Of a stretch of 40,997 bases of DNA, positions 10,002 through 17,971 are shown piece by piece. This DNA comes from Tangfeifania sp. (lineage in GTDB: Bacteria > Bacteroidota > Bacteroidia > Bacteroidales > Prolixibacteraceae). The translations under genes and the position numbers were made by a program. The notes beneath the pieces were generated by a model. It ran no database searches and had not been told where the DNA came from. It worked only from the letters and a program-made list of their open reading frames with translations. How positions within the stretch are numbered: the first letter of the stretch is position 1; every line of letters starts with the position of its first letter. Where the stretch lies: assembly GCA_018400515.1 (NCBI GenBank), contig JAGYMR010000002.1, forward strand, positions 1 through 40,997, given 5' to 3'.

Positions 10002-10073
10002 ATGAAACGGGCATGGAAGAAATTTTCTCATAAAAAGCATGATTTTTTACCTGCACGTTATCGAAACTCATAA
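10002..10073 (+). CDS. Putative 23-residue basic leader peptide in front of the SusD-like gene (element copy D)
   Basis: Box 1 ATGAAACGGGCATGG at 10002 opens a 23-residue frame, MKRAWKKFSHKKHDFL and seven more, ending 15 bases before the SusD-like start. The peptide resembles the frame at 6337 (shared KKF, H, F-L pattern). The DNA just before the next gene, TTAATAGTATGAAA, is also found before the gene at 12206. The second box seen in copies A-C is poorly kept here (TGCACGTTATC at the equivalent offset). Rich in Lys, Arg and His; translation is unproven. Confidence 0.4.
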   Translation: MKRAWKKFSHKKHDFLPARYRNS

Positions 10074-10088
10074 AAAAAAATTAATAGT

Positions 10089-12053
10089 ATGAAAGTATTA
10101 AGGAAATTATTCATATTGATATTCATTCTTGCTGCAATGCCTTCCTGCAATGAGTACCTGGAGGTTGTTCCCGACAATACCATTACACTGGAGGACTTGT
10201 TTAAATCGCAGGAAGAGGCATGGGATGCACTGGCAAAGGTGTACAGCTACATGCCGCGCATTGACGACACGCACTCATCCCTCTGGACCTGTGGGGATGA
10301 ATTTCTTGGGCGACTGGACCTGAATGAAAATTACTGGAACCTCCGGGGGTTAAGAGTCATGAGGGGACTTCAGTCTCCATCCGATCCTTTGATCGGAACC
10401 TGGTCGGGAACTGGTGCCGGCTCACCGCTGTATACCGGGATCCGTCAGGCCAATGTTTTCCTCTCTCTTATCGACCAAGTGCCGGATATGACCGAGGATG
10501 AGAAAAATGAATGGGCTGCCCAGGCAAAATTCCTGAAAGCTTATTACAGCTTTTTACTGGTAAAACAGTACGGCCCGATTGTCATTGCGGAAGAGATGAT
10601 TACACCCGATGCGGGTGAAGATCAACTGTTTCTGAAAAGGTCCACCGTGGAGGAGAGCTTCGATTACATTGTTACACTTATGGATGAAGCCATTCCGGAT
10701 CTTGTGGAACGGAAAACGGGAACCGTGCTGGGGCAGGTGGACCAGGTGATTGCAAAGTCGATCAAAGCCCGGATCCTGCTCTTCAGAGCTAGTCCGTTTT
10801 TTAACGGCAATAAAGAGTATTTTGGCGATTTTTTCAATGAGGAGGGAGACCCCTATTTCCCGTTGACTTATGACAAAGAGAAGTGGAAAGATGCCATTGA
10901 CGCCATTGATGTGGCAATTGAAGCAGCTGAGTCCAACGGCATTGAACTGTATTCTTACGACAAGCAGGTTTATACCTACGACCGTGAATTTTATGCGCAA
11001 AACGAAGAAAATTTAAAAAGGATCTATGACCTGCGCTTTGCCATTACCGATCCATGGAACAGTGAGCTGATATGGGGATTTTCAGACATCAACTATTACG
11101 GTCAGGGGGAACTGGCCCATTCAACGCTCATGCGGTTGCCCGAAGGTTATGGCGGGGGCATTACCAACACCCCTTCGTACTCCTGGCAATGGATGGCGGC
11201 TACCTACCGCATGACCGAGCGTTACTATACCGAAAACGGAGTGCCCATTGAAGAGGACCTTACATTTGATGCCGATAATAAATGGGAACTGACACAAACG
11301 CCCGGGGCCGATGATCCGGAATACCAGGAACTGGCCGGAATTATGCAGCCGGGAGCTGAGACCATCAATCTGTACATGAACAGAGAACCGCGCTTTTACG
11401 CCAACCTGGCCATTACCGGTGGTTACTGGAGAGGCCACAGTGTTCGAATCAATACCATGATGTATGCCGGCGAAGATGGTGGGTTTAACTCATCACAGCA
11501 CAGTACCGACTATTACGAAACAGGGATTGGCATCAAAAAGTTGTCGCACATGGAATCAAAATCGGGTCACTGGGCTCGTACAATAAAGTACCCCTACCCA
11601 ATAATCCGCCTGGCCGATCTTTATTTGATGAAGGCCGAAGCATTGAATGAATATAATGACGCCCCCACCCAGGAGGTATATGATGCTATCAACAGGGTTC
11701 GTGAAAGAGCTGGTGTCCCCGATGTGGAAACCGTATGGGCCGATGCTAGCATTGTGAAGTCGGTGAATAAACACAAAACAAAAGAGGGAATGCGCGATAT
11801 TATTTTGCGCGAACGGGGCATTGAACTGGCTTTTGAAGGTAGCCGGTTTTATGATATGGTCCGCCATAAAAGAGCGGTGCAGGAATTTTCAACCCCTGTA
11901 TGGGGATGGACCTATACCGGCGGAACCGGTGCCGAATTCTTTAACCTGGAAGTGAAGCAGTCCAGAAGATTCACCATCACGGATCATCTGTGGCCGATCG
12001 ACCTCAATGAGATTAACACCAATTCCAACCTGATTCAAAATCCGGGCTGGTAG
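10089..12053 (+). CDS. SusD-like glycan-binding surface lipoprotein
   Basis: Surface lipoprotein expected to cap the SusC-like barrel and capture the glycan. The 654 residues start with a lipoprotein signal peptide whose lipobox is AAMPSC (Cys at about residue 20), followed by the typical NEYLEVVPDNTITLEDLF opening. An N-terminal SusD-like TPR region (WAAQAKFLKAYYSFLLVKQYG, about 140-160) precedes the C-terminal RagB/SusD domain with YPIIRLADLYLMKAEALNEY, the INRVRERAGVPDV stretch and RDIILRERGIELAFEGSRFYDMVR split over about 540-610. It lies 105 bases after the SusC-like gene, with a leader-element copy between. Length is at the upper end for the family. The glycan specificity cannot be read. 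Confidence 0.95.
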   Translation: MKVLRKLFILIFILAAMPSCNEYLEVVPDNTITLEDLFKSQEEAWDALAKVYSYMPRIDDTHSSLWTCGDEFLGRLDLNENYWNLRGLRVMRGLQSPSDPLIGTWSGTGAGSPLYTGIRQANVFLSLIDQVPDMTEDEKNEWAAQAKFLKAYYSFLLVKQYGPIVIAEEMITPDAGEDQLFLKRSTVEESFDYIVTLMDEAIPDLVERKTGTVLGQVDQVIAKSIKARILLFRASPFFNGNKEYFGDFFNEEGDPYFPLTYDKEKWKDAIDAIDVAIEAAESNGIELYSYDKQVYTYDREFYAQNEENLKRIYDLRFAITDPWNSELIWGFSDINYYGQGELAHSTLMRLPEGYGGGITNTPSYSWQWMAATYRMTERYYTENGVPIEEDLTFDADNKWELTQTPGADDPEYQELAGIMQPGAETINLYMNREPRFYANLAITGGYWRGHSVRINTMMYAGEDGGFNSSQHSTDYYETGIGIKKLSHMESKSGHWARTIKYPYPIIRLADLYLMKAEALNEYNDAPTQEVYDAINRVRERAGVPDVETVWADASIVKSVNKHKTKEGMRDIILRERGIELAFEGSRFYDMVRHKRAVQEFSTPVWGWTYTGGTGAEFFNLEVKQSRRFTITDHLWPIDLNEINTNSNLIQNPGW

Positions 12054-12110
12054 TTGAATCATAGGGAACACTGTTAATTCAAAATAAATAAAACGATAAA
12101 GATAAATCGT

Positions 12111-12205
12111 ATGAAACGAGCATGTATAACATCTACACTCAAGAGGATGGTTAAAATAAATGCGAGTTCCATACGATACCTTTGAAAATTAACAATTTTA
12201 ATAGT
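12111..12205 (+). repeat. Leader element copy C in front of the third Sus gene
   Basis: Box 1 ATGAAACGAGCATGT at 12111 opens a frame of 24 residues (MKRACITSTLKRM and onwards) that stops at 12185. Box 2 GAGTTCCATACGATACC begins at 12164. It aligns along its full length with copy B at 6791-6881. The copy lies between the SusD-like gene and the next lipoprotein gene, where an ordinary operon would need no new leader, so it may mark an internal promoter, a processing site or a translation-control site. Confidence 0.6.
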
Positions 12206-13477
12206 ATGAAAATTTTAAGAAATAATTTGCTGATCATTGCAACCCTCTTGTTAATCGGAATCTCCTGTGAGGAGAACAACGGAACAGGATCGGACGATAC
12301 CATCCCCCCGGCACCTCCTTCGAATATTACCTATGAACCACTCTTCGGCGGTGCCAGGTTCTTTTATGATGTGCCTGAAGATGAAGATGTGCTGAGTGTG
12401 GATGCCAGATACACCAATGCTGATGGCGATTCGTTCACCTTTTCGTCCTCTTACTTTGTTGATTCGCTCGATGTGTATGGCTTTGGAGACACTATTGATT
12501 ACACGGTTGACCTGTTTGCCCGCGACCGGGCCGGGAATATTTCGGATATTGTTTCCGTAAAAGTAACCCCGCTGGAGTCCGCTATTTCGCGGGTGGTTGA
12601 ATCACTCGACCTCAAACCCGGGTTCAGTTCGTTTTTTGTTGACTGGAAAAATGAGCTGGAGCAAAGCATCAATGTTTATGTCGATTTTACCTTTACTGAA
12701 AATGGGGAGGAACGCTCATTAACTTCGGTTTTTTCCTCCAACCTGGAAGAAGACCGGCGGTTTGTGGAGGGGCTCGATCTGGGACCGGAAGATCCCATAA
12801 ATGTAAAAATCCGCGTGGCAGATATCTACGGGAATATGTCGGAACCGCTTGATATGGGCACCATTACCCTGCTGGAGGACAATATGCTTCCGAAAGAAGA
12901 GTGGTTCCTGCCGGCCGCCAATGATTCCATTGGAGGGGTACCCCAGGCTTTTGGGAACAATGTTGAGGGACGGTTACGCTATATCAAAGATGGAATCATC
13001 GATGAAGGTGAAAACCTCAATTTTATGCATACCGGAGGTCGCGGACGTACCGGCAACTCAGAGGACGGAAACATGCCCTGGAATGTTATTATTGACCTGG
13101 GCGACCATTACGAACTCAGCCGGATTGTAACCACACAAAGGCATACCAACTTCTGTGGCGAACTTTGCCGTGGACAATACTACCAGGCAGAAAATGTAGG
13201 TATTTACGAGATGTATATCTGGGACGACGACACTGAAGAGTGGGTGTATGTCTCAGAAAACAAAATTGAAGTTCCTGAAGGTTTAAGTGAACTGGAATTT
13301 GTTAAGCGGGGAAGAAAAGGCGATATGGCTTACATGTATCCGGACGAACCCCAGTATACCAAGCCTACACGCTGGTTCAGGTACCGGGCCATGAAAAGTT
13401 TCAACGGGAACTATACCCTGGATAATGCCAACTGCCTGTCGGAAATTACGCTCTATGGCAGAAAGGCTGAAAATTAA
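12206..13477 (+). CDS. Sus-locus surface lipoprotein, DUF4959/DUF5126/DUF5000 type
   Basis: Predicted glycan-binding accessory lipoprotein. From the ATG at 12206 the product has 423 residues and starts with a lipoprotein signal peptide (lipobox IGISC). An upstream in-frame TTG at 12182 would add eight residues before the signal peptide and is not preferred. The opening PPAPPSNITYEPLFGGARFFYDVPED matches DUF4959-type fibronectin-like domains in two halves (about 30-130). A middle beta domain follows (about 130-230). The C-terminal 190 residues resemble DUF5000, a discoidin/F5-8C-like fold (PWNVIIDLGDHYELSRIV, then WFRYRAMKSFNGNY). Such proteins normally follow SusC/SusD. Family naming is from memory of these signatures. 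Confidence 0.85.
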   Translation: MKILRNNLLIIATLLLIGISCEENNGTGSDDTIPPAPPSNITYEPLFGGARFFYDVPEDEDVLSVDARYTNADGDSFTFSSSYFVDSLDVYGFGDTIDYTVDLFARDRAGNISDIVSVKVTPLESAISRVVESLDLKPGFSSFFVDWKNELEQSINVYVDFTFTENGEERSLTSVFSSNLEEDRRFVEGLDLGPEDPINVKIRVADIYGNMSEPLDMGTITLLEDNMLPKEEWFLPAANDSIGGVPQAFGNNVEGRLRYIKDGIIDEGENLNFMHTGGRGRTGNSEDGNMPWNVIIDLGDHYELSRIVTTQRHTNFCGELCRGQYYQAENVGIYEMYIWDDDTEEWVYVSENKIEVPEGLSELEFVKRGRKGDMAYMYPDEPQYTKPTRWFRYRAMKSFNGNYTLDNANCLSEITLYGRKAEN

Positions 13478-13515
13478 ATTCTTTTTAGAAAATAAAGGTT
13501 TAAAGATTTAAATTT

Positions 13516-15168
13516 ATGAGAAACATATTATTAATCACAATAATGGTTGTCGCCACACTCATGTGGTCATGCGAAGGCATGTATGACAAACAGGAAAAGT
13601 ATGAAGGGGAAATCGTATACCCGGCCAGGTACGATACCGTTGTCGGTCATATTGGTTTCGAACGTGTTGAAATCGATCTGTTGAAAGCGGGACGCATCCC
13701 CAGCGAAGAGATCAATCTGGGGAAAGCCCAAAAAACGCGTATCACGTATGACGATGAGGTCATTACAATTGATTCACTTGTTTCATATGTGAACATTACG
13801 GGGCTTACACAGTCGAAGCTTTACCGGTTTCAGATTTCCACCATTGACCAGTACGGGAACGAATCGGTTCCGCAGGAAATTGCCCTGATCCCGTTTACCA
13901 GCAGCGACCTGAACTCCCTTGCCGTATCCCCGCCCCGGATTATGGCTTCACCATCGGCGGCCGTGGTCGACTGGCCCAACGGCATCTCTTCCGTACTGAT
14001 GGATTACTACGGGTTGGAATTTGAATACACCGACAAGGACGGTCAGACCCAGACCGGCGAAAGGGGAACTAACTCCAGATTTTTTATCGGGAATGTGGAA
14101 GCCGGGCAGCCGGTAGAGCTGGATATGGAATATAAGATCGTTCCGAAGGTAAACCGCCAGCCAATTCTGGATACAGTCGTTTTTCAGGACCAGCTGACCA
14201 TCAATATGCCCACCAGTTCCTCTACATTTGCCCCGGCTGAAAGGGATATCCTCCAGGCCAACGGTGCAACCACATTCTCCGCTGACGGACTTTCCGATAT
14301 CGAGCATCTTGTTTATCCGATCTATGCGAATTCACTTCAGGATATCTTTTATTTTCCTAATTTAAAAACGCTTGATCTGACCGGAGGCGATCTGTTCACC
14401 GATGTCCCTGTAACCACTTATAATGGTTGGGACACCAGCGATGATATCGGTGGCGGCACATATGCTCCTTTCCTTCGTAAAGCAGGAGATATTGCAGAGG
14501 GCAACCGGCAGGCTTTAAAAGACATGCTGGAAGCAGGAATCCTTGAAAAAGTTTATTATCGACCGCAGACCATGGGGCTTGACGATCTGCTGATGCCTTA
14601 TGTGGAGACGGGGGTCGTTGAACTGGTTGAAGGTCCTGAAAGTGTGATGGTGGAAAACCAGTTTCACCTCGACGGACTTGTACAGGACGGAAACTGGCGC
14701 ATGGAAATTTCCTATCCGGCGGAGGATCCACCTGCCGGCGAAGGGATTGAGAATGTTTATAAAGCTGTTTGTAAAGCCACCAGTGCCTCCTTTGTCATTG
14801 CCGTTCCGCAGGAGTACCAGTTCAATGCTGAAGAATACCCCTATTTGAAGATGAAGGTGTATGCTCCCGAAAAGAGCGCTTTCGAAGGGGAATATGCGCC
14901 ATTTCAGTGTTTCTGGCCCCGGATTATGAACCATCTCTGGTCGTTCGGGCAATTCAGCAGTTACGGACAGGAGTACTGGGATATGGACTATTTATGTATG
15001 GACGATGCAGATCTTCAAAACTGGACCGATGTCACCTTTGATCTTTCGGAGGCACAGGGCAAGCATAACCGGGTTTTTGTGCTGAATATCGGCACCGAAC
15101 CCTGGATTAATTTTGAGAAAGACATTGTTTATTACCTCTCCAATATTCGCTTTGAAAAAACGCCATAG
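13516..15168 (+). CDS. Sus-locus surface lipoprotein, DUF4998 type with C-terminal jelly-roll-like region
   Basis: Predicted surface lipoprotein of 550 residues with a lipobox at LMWSC (Cys about residue 19). Residues about 20-220 fit the DUF4998 pattern seen in the last lipoprotein of many Sus-like loci: a short Met-Tyr-Asp-Lys opening, then EIVYPARYDTVVGHIGFERV and a fibronectin-like repeat ending in VNITGLTQSKLYRFQIST. The middle (about 235-370) has an irregular region with a leucine-rich look. The last 170 residues (WRMEISYPAEDPPAGEG to the end) are beta-rich with many aromatic residues, reminiscent of carbohydrate-binding jelly rolls; this is inference. It follows the previous gene by 38 bases and is the last gene before a strong terminator. 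Confidence 0.8.
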   Translation: MRNILLITIMVVATLMWSCEGMYDKQEKYEGEIVYPARYDTVVGHIGFERVEIDLLKAGRIPSEEINLGKAQKTRITYDDEVITIDSLVSYVNITGLTQSKLYRFQISTIDQYGNESVPQEIALIPFTSSDLNSLAVSPPRIMASPSAAVVDWPNGISSVLMDYYGLEFEYTDKDGQTQTGERGTNSRFFIGNVEAGQPVELDMEYKIVPKVNRQPILDTVVFQDQLTINMPTSSSTFAPAERDILQANGATTFSADGLSDIEHLVYPIYANSLQDIFYFPNLKTLDLTGGDLFTDVPVTTYNGWDTSDDIGGGTYAPFLRKAGDIAEGNRQALKDMLEAGILEKVYYRPQTMGLDDLLMPYVETGVVELVEGPESVMVENQFHLDGLVQDGNWRMEISYPAEDPPAGEGIENVYKAVCKATSASFVIAVPQEYQFNAEEYPYLKMKVYAPEKSAFEGEYAPFQCFWPRIMNHLWSFGQFSSYGQEYWDMDYLCMDDADLQNWTDVTFDLSEAQGKHNRVFVLNIGTEPWINFEKDIVYYLSNIRFEKTP

Positions 15169-15194
15169 GTTTTGGTTGTTCGAAATAAAAAAAG

Positions 15195-15224
15195 GGGCTG
15201 CCCGGATAGGACAGCCCTTTTTTT
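15195..15224. terminator. Bidirectional intrinsic terminator
   Basis: GGGCTG (15195-15200) pairs with CAGCCC (15212-15217) around an 11-base loop. Seven T follow on the plus side, and a run of A precedes the stem (15187-15193), giving a T-run for the minus strand. It lies between the convergent ends of the Sus cluster (15168) and the six-gene minus-strand cluster (15257), so it can serve both. Confidence 0.85.
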
Positions 15225-15256
15225 CGTTCAGCTACCTTTCCGGGAGCCGGATTTTT

Positions 15257-17971
15257 TCAGATTTCATCAACAAACAGGATCGACTCACTGGTGGTGTGCC
15301 GGCCCGATGTTTCTGTTTTGTTGCCCCTCAGGCGCCAGGTGATCTCATAATCGTACTCGATAGTGTCTTTCGGCAGCATCAGAGTCACTTTTGAAGAGTA
15401 TTCATCCCGCGAAGGGAGCATGGAGACCTGCTTTATGTGTTCTTTTTCACCCAGCGTATAGTAAAGTTTCACATTGACGGAACGCACATTGTTCTCCTCC
15501 AGTAATTCCGGATCGGCTTCCAGCTCAATGGTTTTCCGCAGGTAGGGCGGTGCGAGGTTGATGGCATTTGCATTGGCCTCCAGCCAGTTGGTGGCAATTT
15601 CGTTGCCCCCGAAAAAACTCCACTGTGCCTGGTATTGATAATCCAGCCATTGGGTGCGGTCGTCATCCCCCTTCCATCCGTAAAGCATTTTAAAATTGTT
15701 GGCTGAACGGACAAAATTTTCGCGGTCAATGCGCAGTTCATCATAGGTAATATCCCCGTTTTGGTGCTTTTTTCTCATTTTTACGCTGACAAAGTTGATG
15801 TACTTCCCGAAATCGTCGTAATTAAATCCATCAACGATGGCAACAATCTCCCGTTGTTTAAAAAGGGGATCGTCCAGGTTGACCTGGTGGAAGCATTCCC
15901 TGCAGTTGATTTCCCCGATATTCTCATCGAACCGGAGCACCAATTTATCAGCCGTATACTTATTCAGGTTGATTTTGAATTTTCCCCGCTGCTTTATCTC
16001 TTTAAACTGATAGGAAGCCATTACCGCCAGTTTGAAGTCGGTTTTTTCTTCTTTCTTTTTGGTCGCTTTTTTATCTTTTGCGTTCGGCTTCTTTTCCGAC
16101 TTGCCGGATTCCGGTTTTTCTGATTTCTTTTTGCCGGAGGCGGCTGCGGATGATTTTTTCTTGTCCTTTTCCCCTGCTTTTTCCTTACCCGCATTGGTTC
16201 CCTGTTGTTTTTTCTCCGGGGCCTTTTCTTCGGTTACGGTCTCCTTTTTCTCTTTTGCGGCCTGTGCTGTCTTTTCTCCTTCCTCACCGGCAGATTTTTC
16301 GGAGAGCTCTTTCTGCATCTCTTCCATTTGCTTTTCGTCAAGGGTTTCAGTTACTTCTCCCATTTGGTCCAGGGCATTTGCTGATTTTCCCAGTTCAACA
16401 AGTTCATTCAGTATCTCGCGGCTTCTTTGGGTTTTGGGGGAGTAAGGGTTGTCGTGTTTTACCACCCATGCGGCATAGGTCAGCGCCTGGGCCGGCCCCC
16501 ATGCTTCGGAAGCATCGGGCGCGAATGTGGAAAGGATGTAATCCCTCTGGGCCTGATTTAAAAAGGTCTGGGTGTTGATCAGTTCCCGGATGCGGTTTTC
16601 AATTAATGCATTGTATTCGGAAGAAGGAGGCTGTGATCCATCGATGATCGCGCTAAACTGCTCTTTTTCCGCCGCTGAAAGCAGGTACTGCTGGTAATAG
16701 GGCACAGCTTTTGGCTCCTTGGAAAGCCTTTTTTCAACATCGGTTAAATTGGAGGCACTGGCATATTCGCTGTTATTCACCCGCTGCAGGTAAAGTTCTT
16801 TCAGGTCTCCCGGCAGGTTTTCGTGCAATAGAATAAAATCCCGGTAGGTCGCTTTGATATCCATTGGTATCCATCCATTCTGGCCTGTTTTTCCGAAGGA
16901 GTTCGTAAAAAACCTGCCGGGGAAAAGATCGTTTGATCCGCTGTATGCCAGCAGGACAGGATCATTCAACCCTCCATAATGCCAGAGGGAGGTTGATTTT
17001 TTTCCATCCGGTGTTTTTTTGACCTGCTTGTACAGGTCAGTCGCCCGGTCCATTGGACTTTTTTGTCCTCCCACCGCCCCCGCTATATTTTTTATCAGGG
17101 GATTTCCCGTTCCGCCTATGGGTTGGAACATCATGGTGGTGAGTTTGTTGTAGGCCGTTTCGATAAGCTTCTCCATATCCTCGTCGGCTCCCATGTTGGT
17201 AATTTTGATGGCGCCGTCATTTCTCAATTCATCGAATGCCAGGTCGATCTCCCCGCCAAAAACGACGTTGCCGTAATTTCCGCTGGCGCCCAACTGGAAT
17301 CCATGATGGCTGTAGATCTTTTCAAAATCGGCTTCAATAATGGCTTTTTTGGGGGCCCGGTACCCTTCCAGCTCCATTTCGAGCGAGAAGCTCATGTCGG
17401 GGGTCGGGGTCTGGAAAGATTCCCATAAGATTTTGGCCCCTTTTTTCGTCAGTTCCATGGAAACTGCCGCTTTCTGCCCGTCAATCAGGGGGGCCCTTCC
17501 AATGCCGACCACCTGTTCTGTCAGGTCCCCCGCGGTATTGGTAAAGGAGGAAACAATGGCCATGGTCCCGCCGCTGTAAATGACCGGACCTTTTATGACC
17601 CCGTCTGCGTTAATGCTTCTCAGGGCGCTTCGGGCCTCTGCCATTTGCTCCGGGGTGACCGATAATTCGACGACGGCATGGACAATGCCGCCTCCGGTAC
17701 CCTCCCGGGCCTCTTCTTCCGGTCCCGACCGGATGTTTTGCACATACCTGAGAAAGGAAAATTGAGGTTTCCCGTTGGCGTCCGTAGCAAGCCGCAGTTT
17801 ATCCGGCAGGTAGAAGTAGCTGTTTTCGTCCTCCATCCCGGGGAAAAGGGTCAGCTCCCCGGCTTTTACCGGTTTGTCGATGATGATTTGCTGGGCACCG
17901 GAAAATAAGGGCATTGCCAGCAATGCAAAAAACAAACCGGTAATCCATTGTTTCGACAGTCGTTTCATCAT
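15257..17971 (-). CDS. Exported protein of unknown family, array member 1 (largest paralog, with charged linker)
   Basis: Not recognised as any named family. The 904-residue product has a signal peptide (SGA before QQ, residue 26/27). Residues about 52-77 carry the array's shared N-terminal motif (YFYLP...L...D..GKPQFSFLRY), then GGGIVHA, GPVIYSGG and GRAPLIDGQKAAVSMEL. The region from about 690 to the end carries the shared C-terminal module: VNLDDPLFKQR, INFVSVKMRKKH, WLDYQYQAQWSFFGG, and the end ILFVDEI. Unlike its closest relative at 19964, it holds about 330 extra residues: a partly helical segment (about 305-540) and a Lys/Glu/Ala-rich low-complexity linker (about 540-642). A CxxC (CREC) sits before the DDP motif. 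It is last in the operon, with its ATG overlapping the previous stop by four bases. Confidence 0.85.
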   Translation of the reverse strand: MMKRLSKQWITGLFFALLAMPLFSGAQQIIIDKPVKAGELTLFPGMEDENSYFYLPDKLRLATDANGKPQFSFLRYVQNIRSGPEEEAREGTGGGIVHAVVELSVTPEQMAEARSALRSINADGVIKGPVIYSGGTMAIVSSFTNTAGDLTEQVVGIGRAPLIDGQKAAVSMELTKKGAKILWESFQTPTPDMSFSLEMELEGYRAPKKAIIEADFEKIYSHHGFQLGASGNYGNVVFGGEIDLAFDELRNDGAIKITNMGADEDMEKLIETAYNKLTTMMFQPIGGTGNPLIKNIAGAVGGQKSPMDRATDLYKQVKKTPDGKKSTSLWHYGGLNDPVLLAYSGSNDLFPGRFFTNSFGKTGQNGWIPMDIKATYRDFILLHENLPGDLKELYLQRVNNSEYASASNLTDVEKRLSKEPKAVPYYQQYLLSAAEKEQFSAIIDGSQPPSSEYNALIENRIRELINTQTFLNQAQRDYILSTFAPDASEAWGPAQALTYAAWVVKHDNPYSPKTQRSREILNELVELGKSANALDQMGEVTETLDEKQMEEMQKELSEKSAGEEGEKTAQAAKEKKETVTEEKAPEKKQQGTNAGKEKAGEKDKKKSSAAASGKKKSEKPESGKSEKKPNAKDKKATKKKEEKTDFKLAVMASYQFKEIKQRGKFKINLNKYTADKLVLRFDENIGEINCRECFHQVNLDDPLFKQREIVAIVDGFNYDDFGKYINFVSVKMRKKHQNGDITYDELRIDRENFVRSANNFKMLYGWKGDDDRTQWLDYQYQAQWSFFGGNEIATNWLEANANAINLAPPYLRKTIELEADPELLEENNVRSVNVKLYYTLGEKEHIKQVSMLPSRDEYSSKVTLMLPKDTIEYDYEITWRLRGNKTETSGRHTTSESILFVDEI

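Noticed and set aside
12182..12205. TTG at 12182 as the start of the third Sus gene
   Set aside because: It would place eight extra residues before an otherwise normal lipoprotein signal peptide, and it overlaps the leader element that aligns with the non-coding stretch before the SusC-like gene. The ATG at 12206 is preferred.
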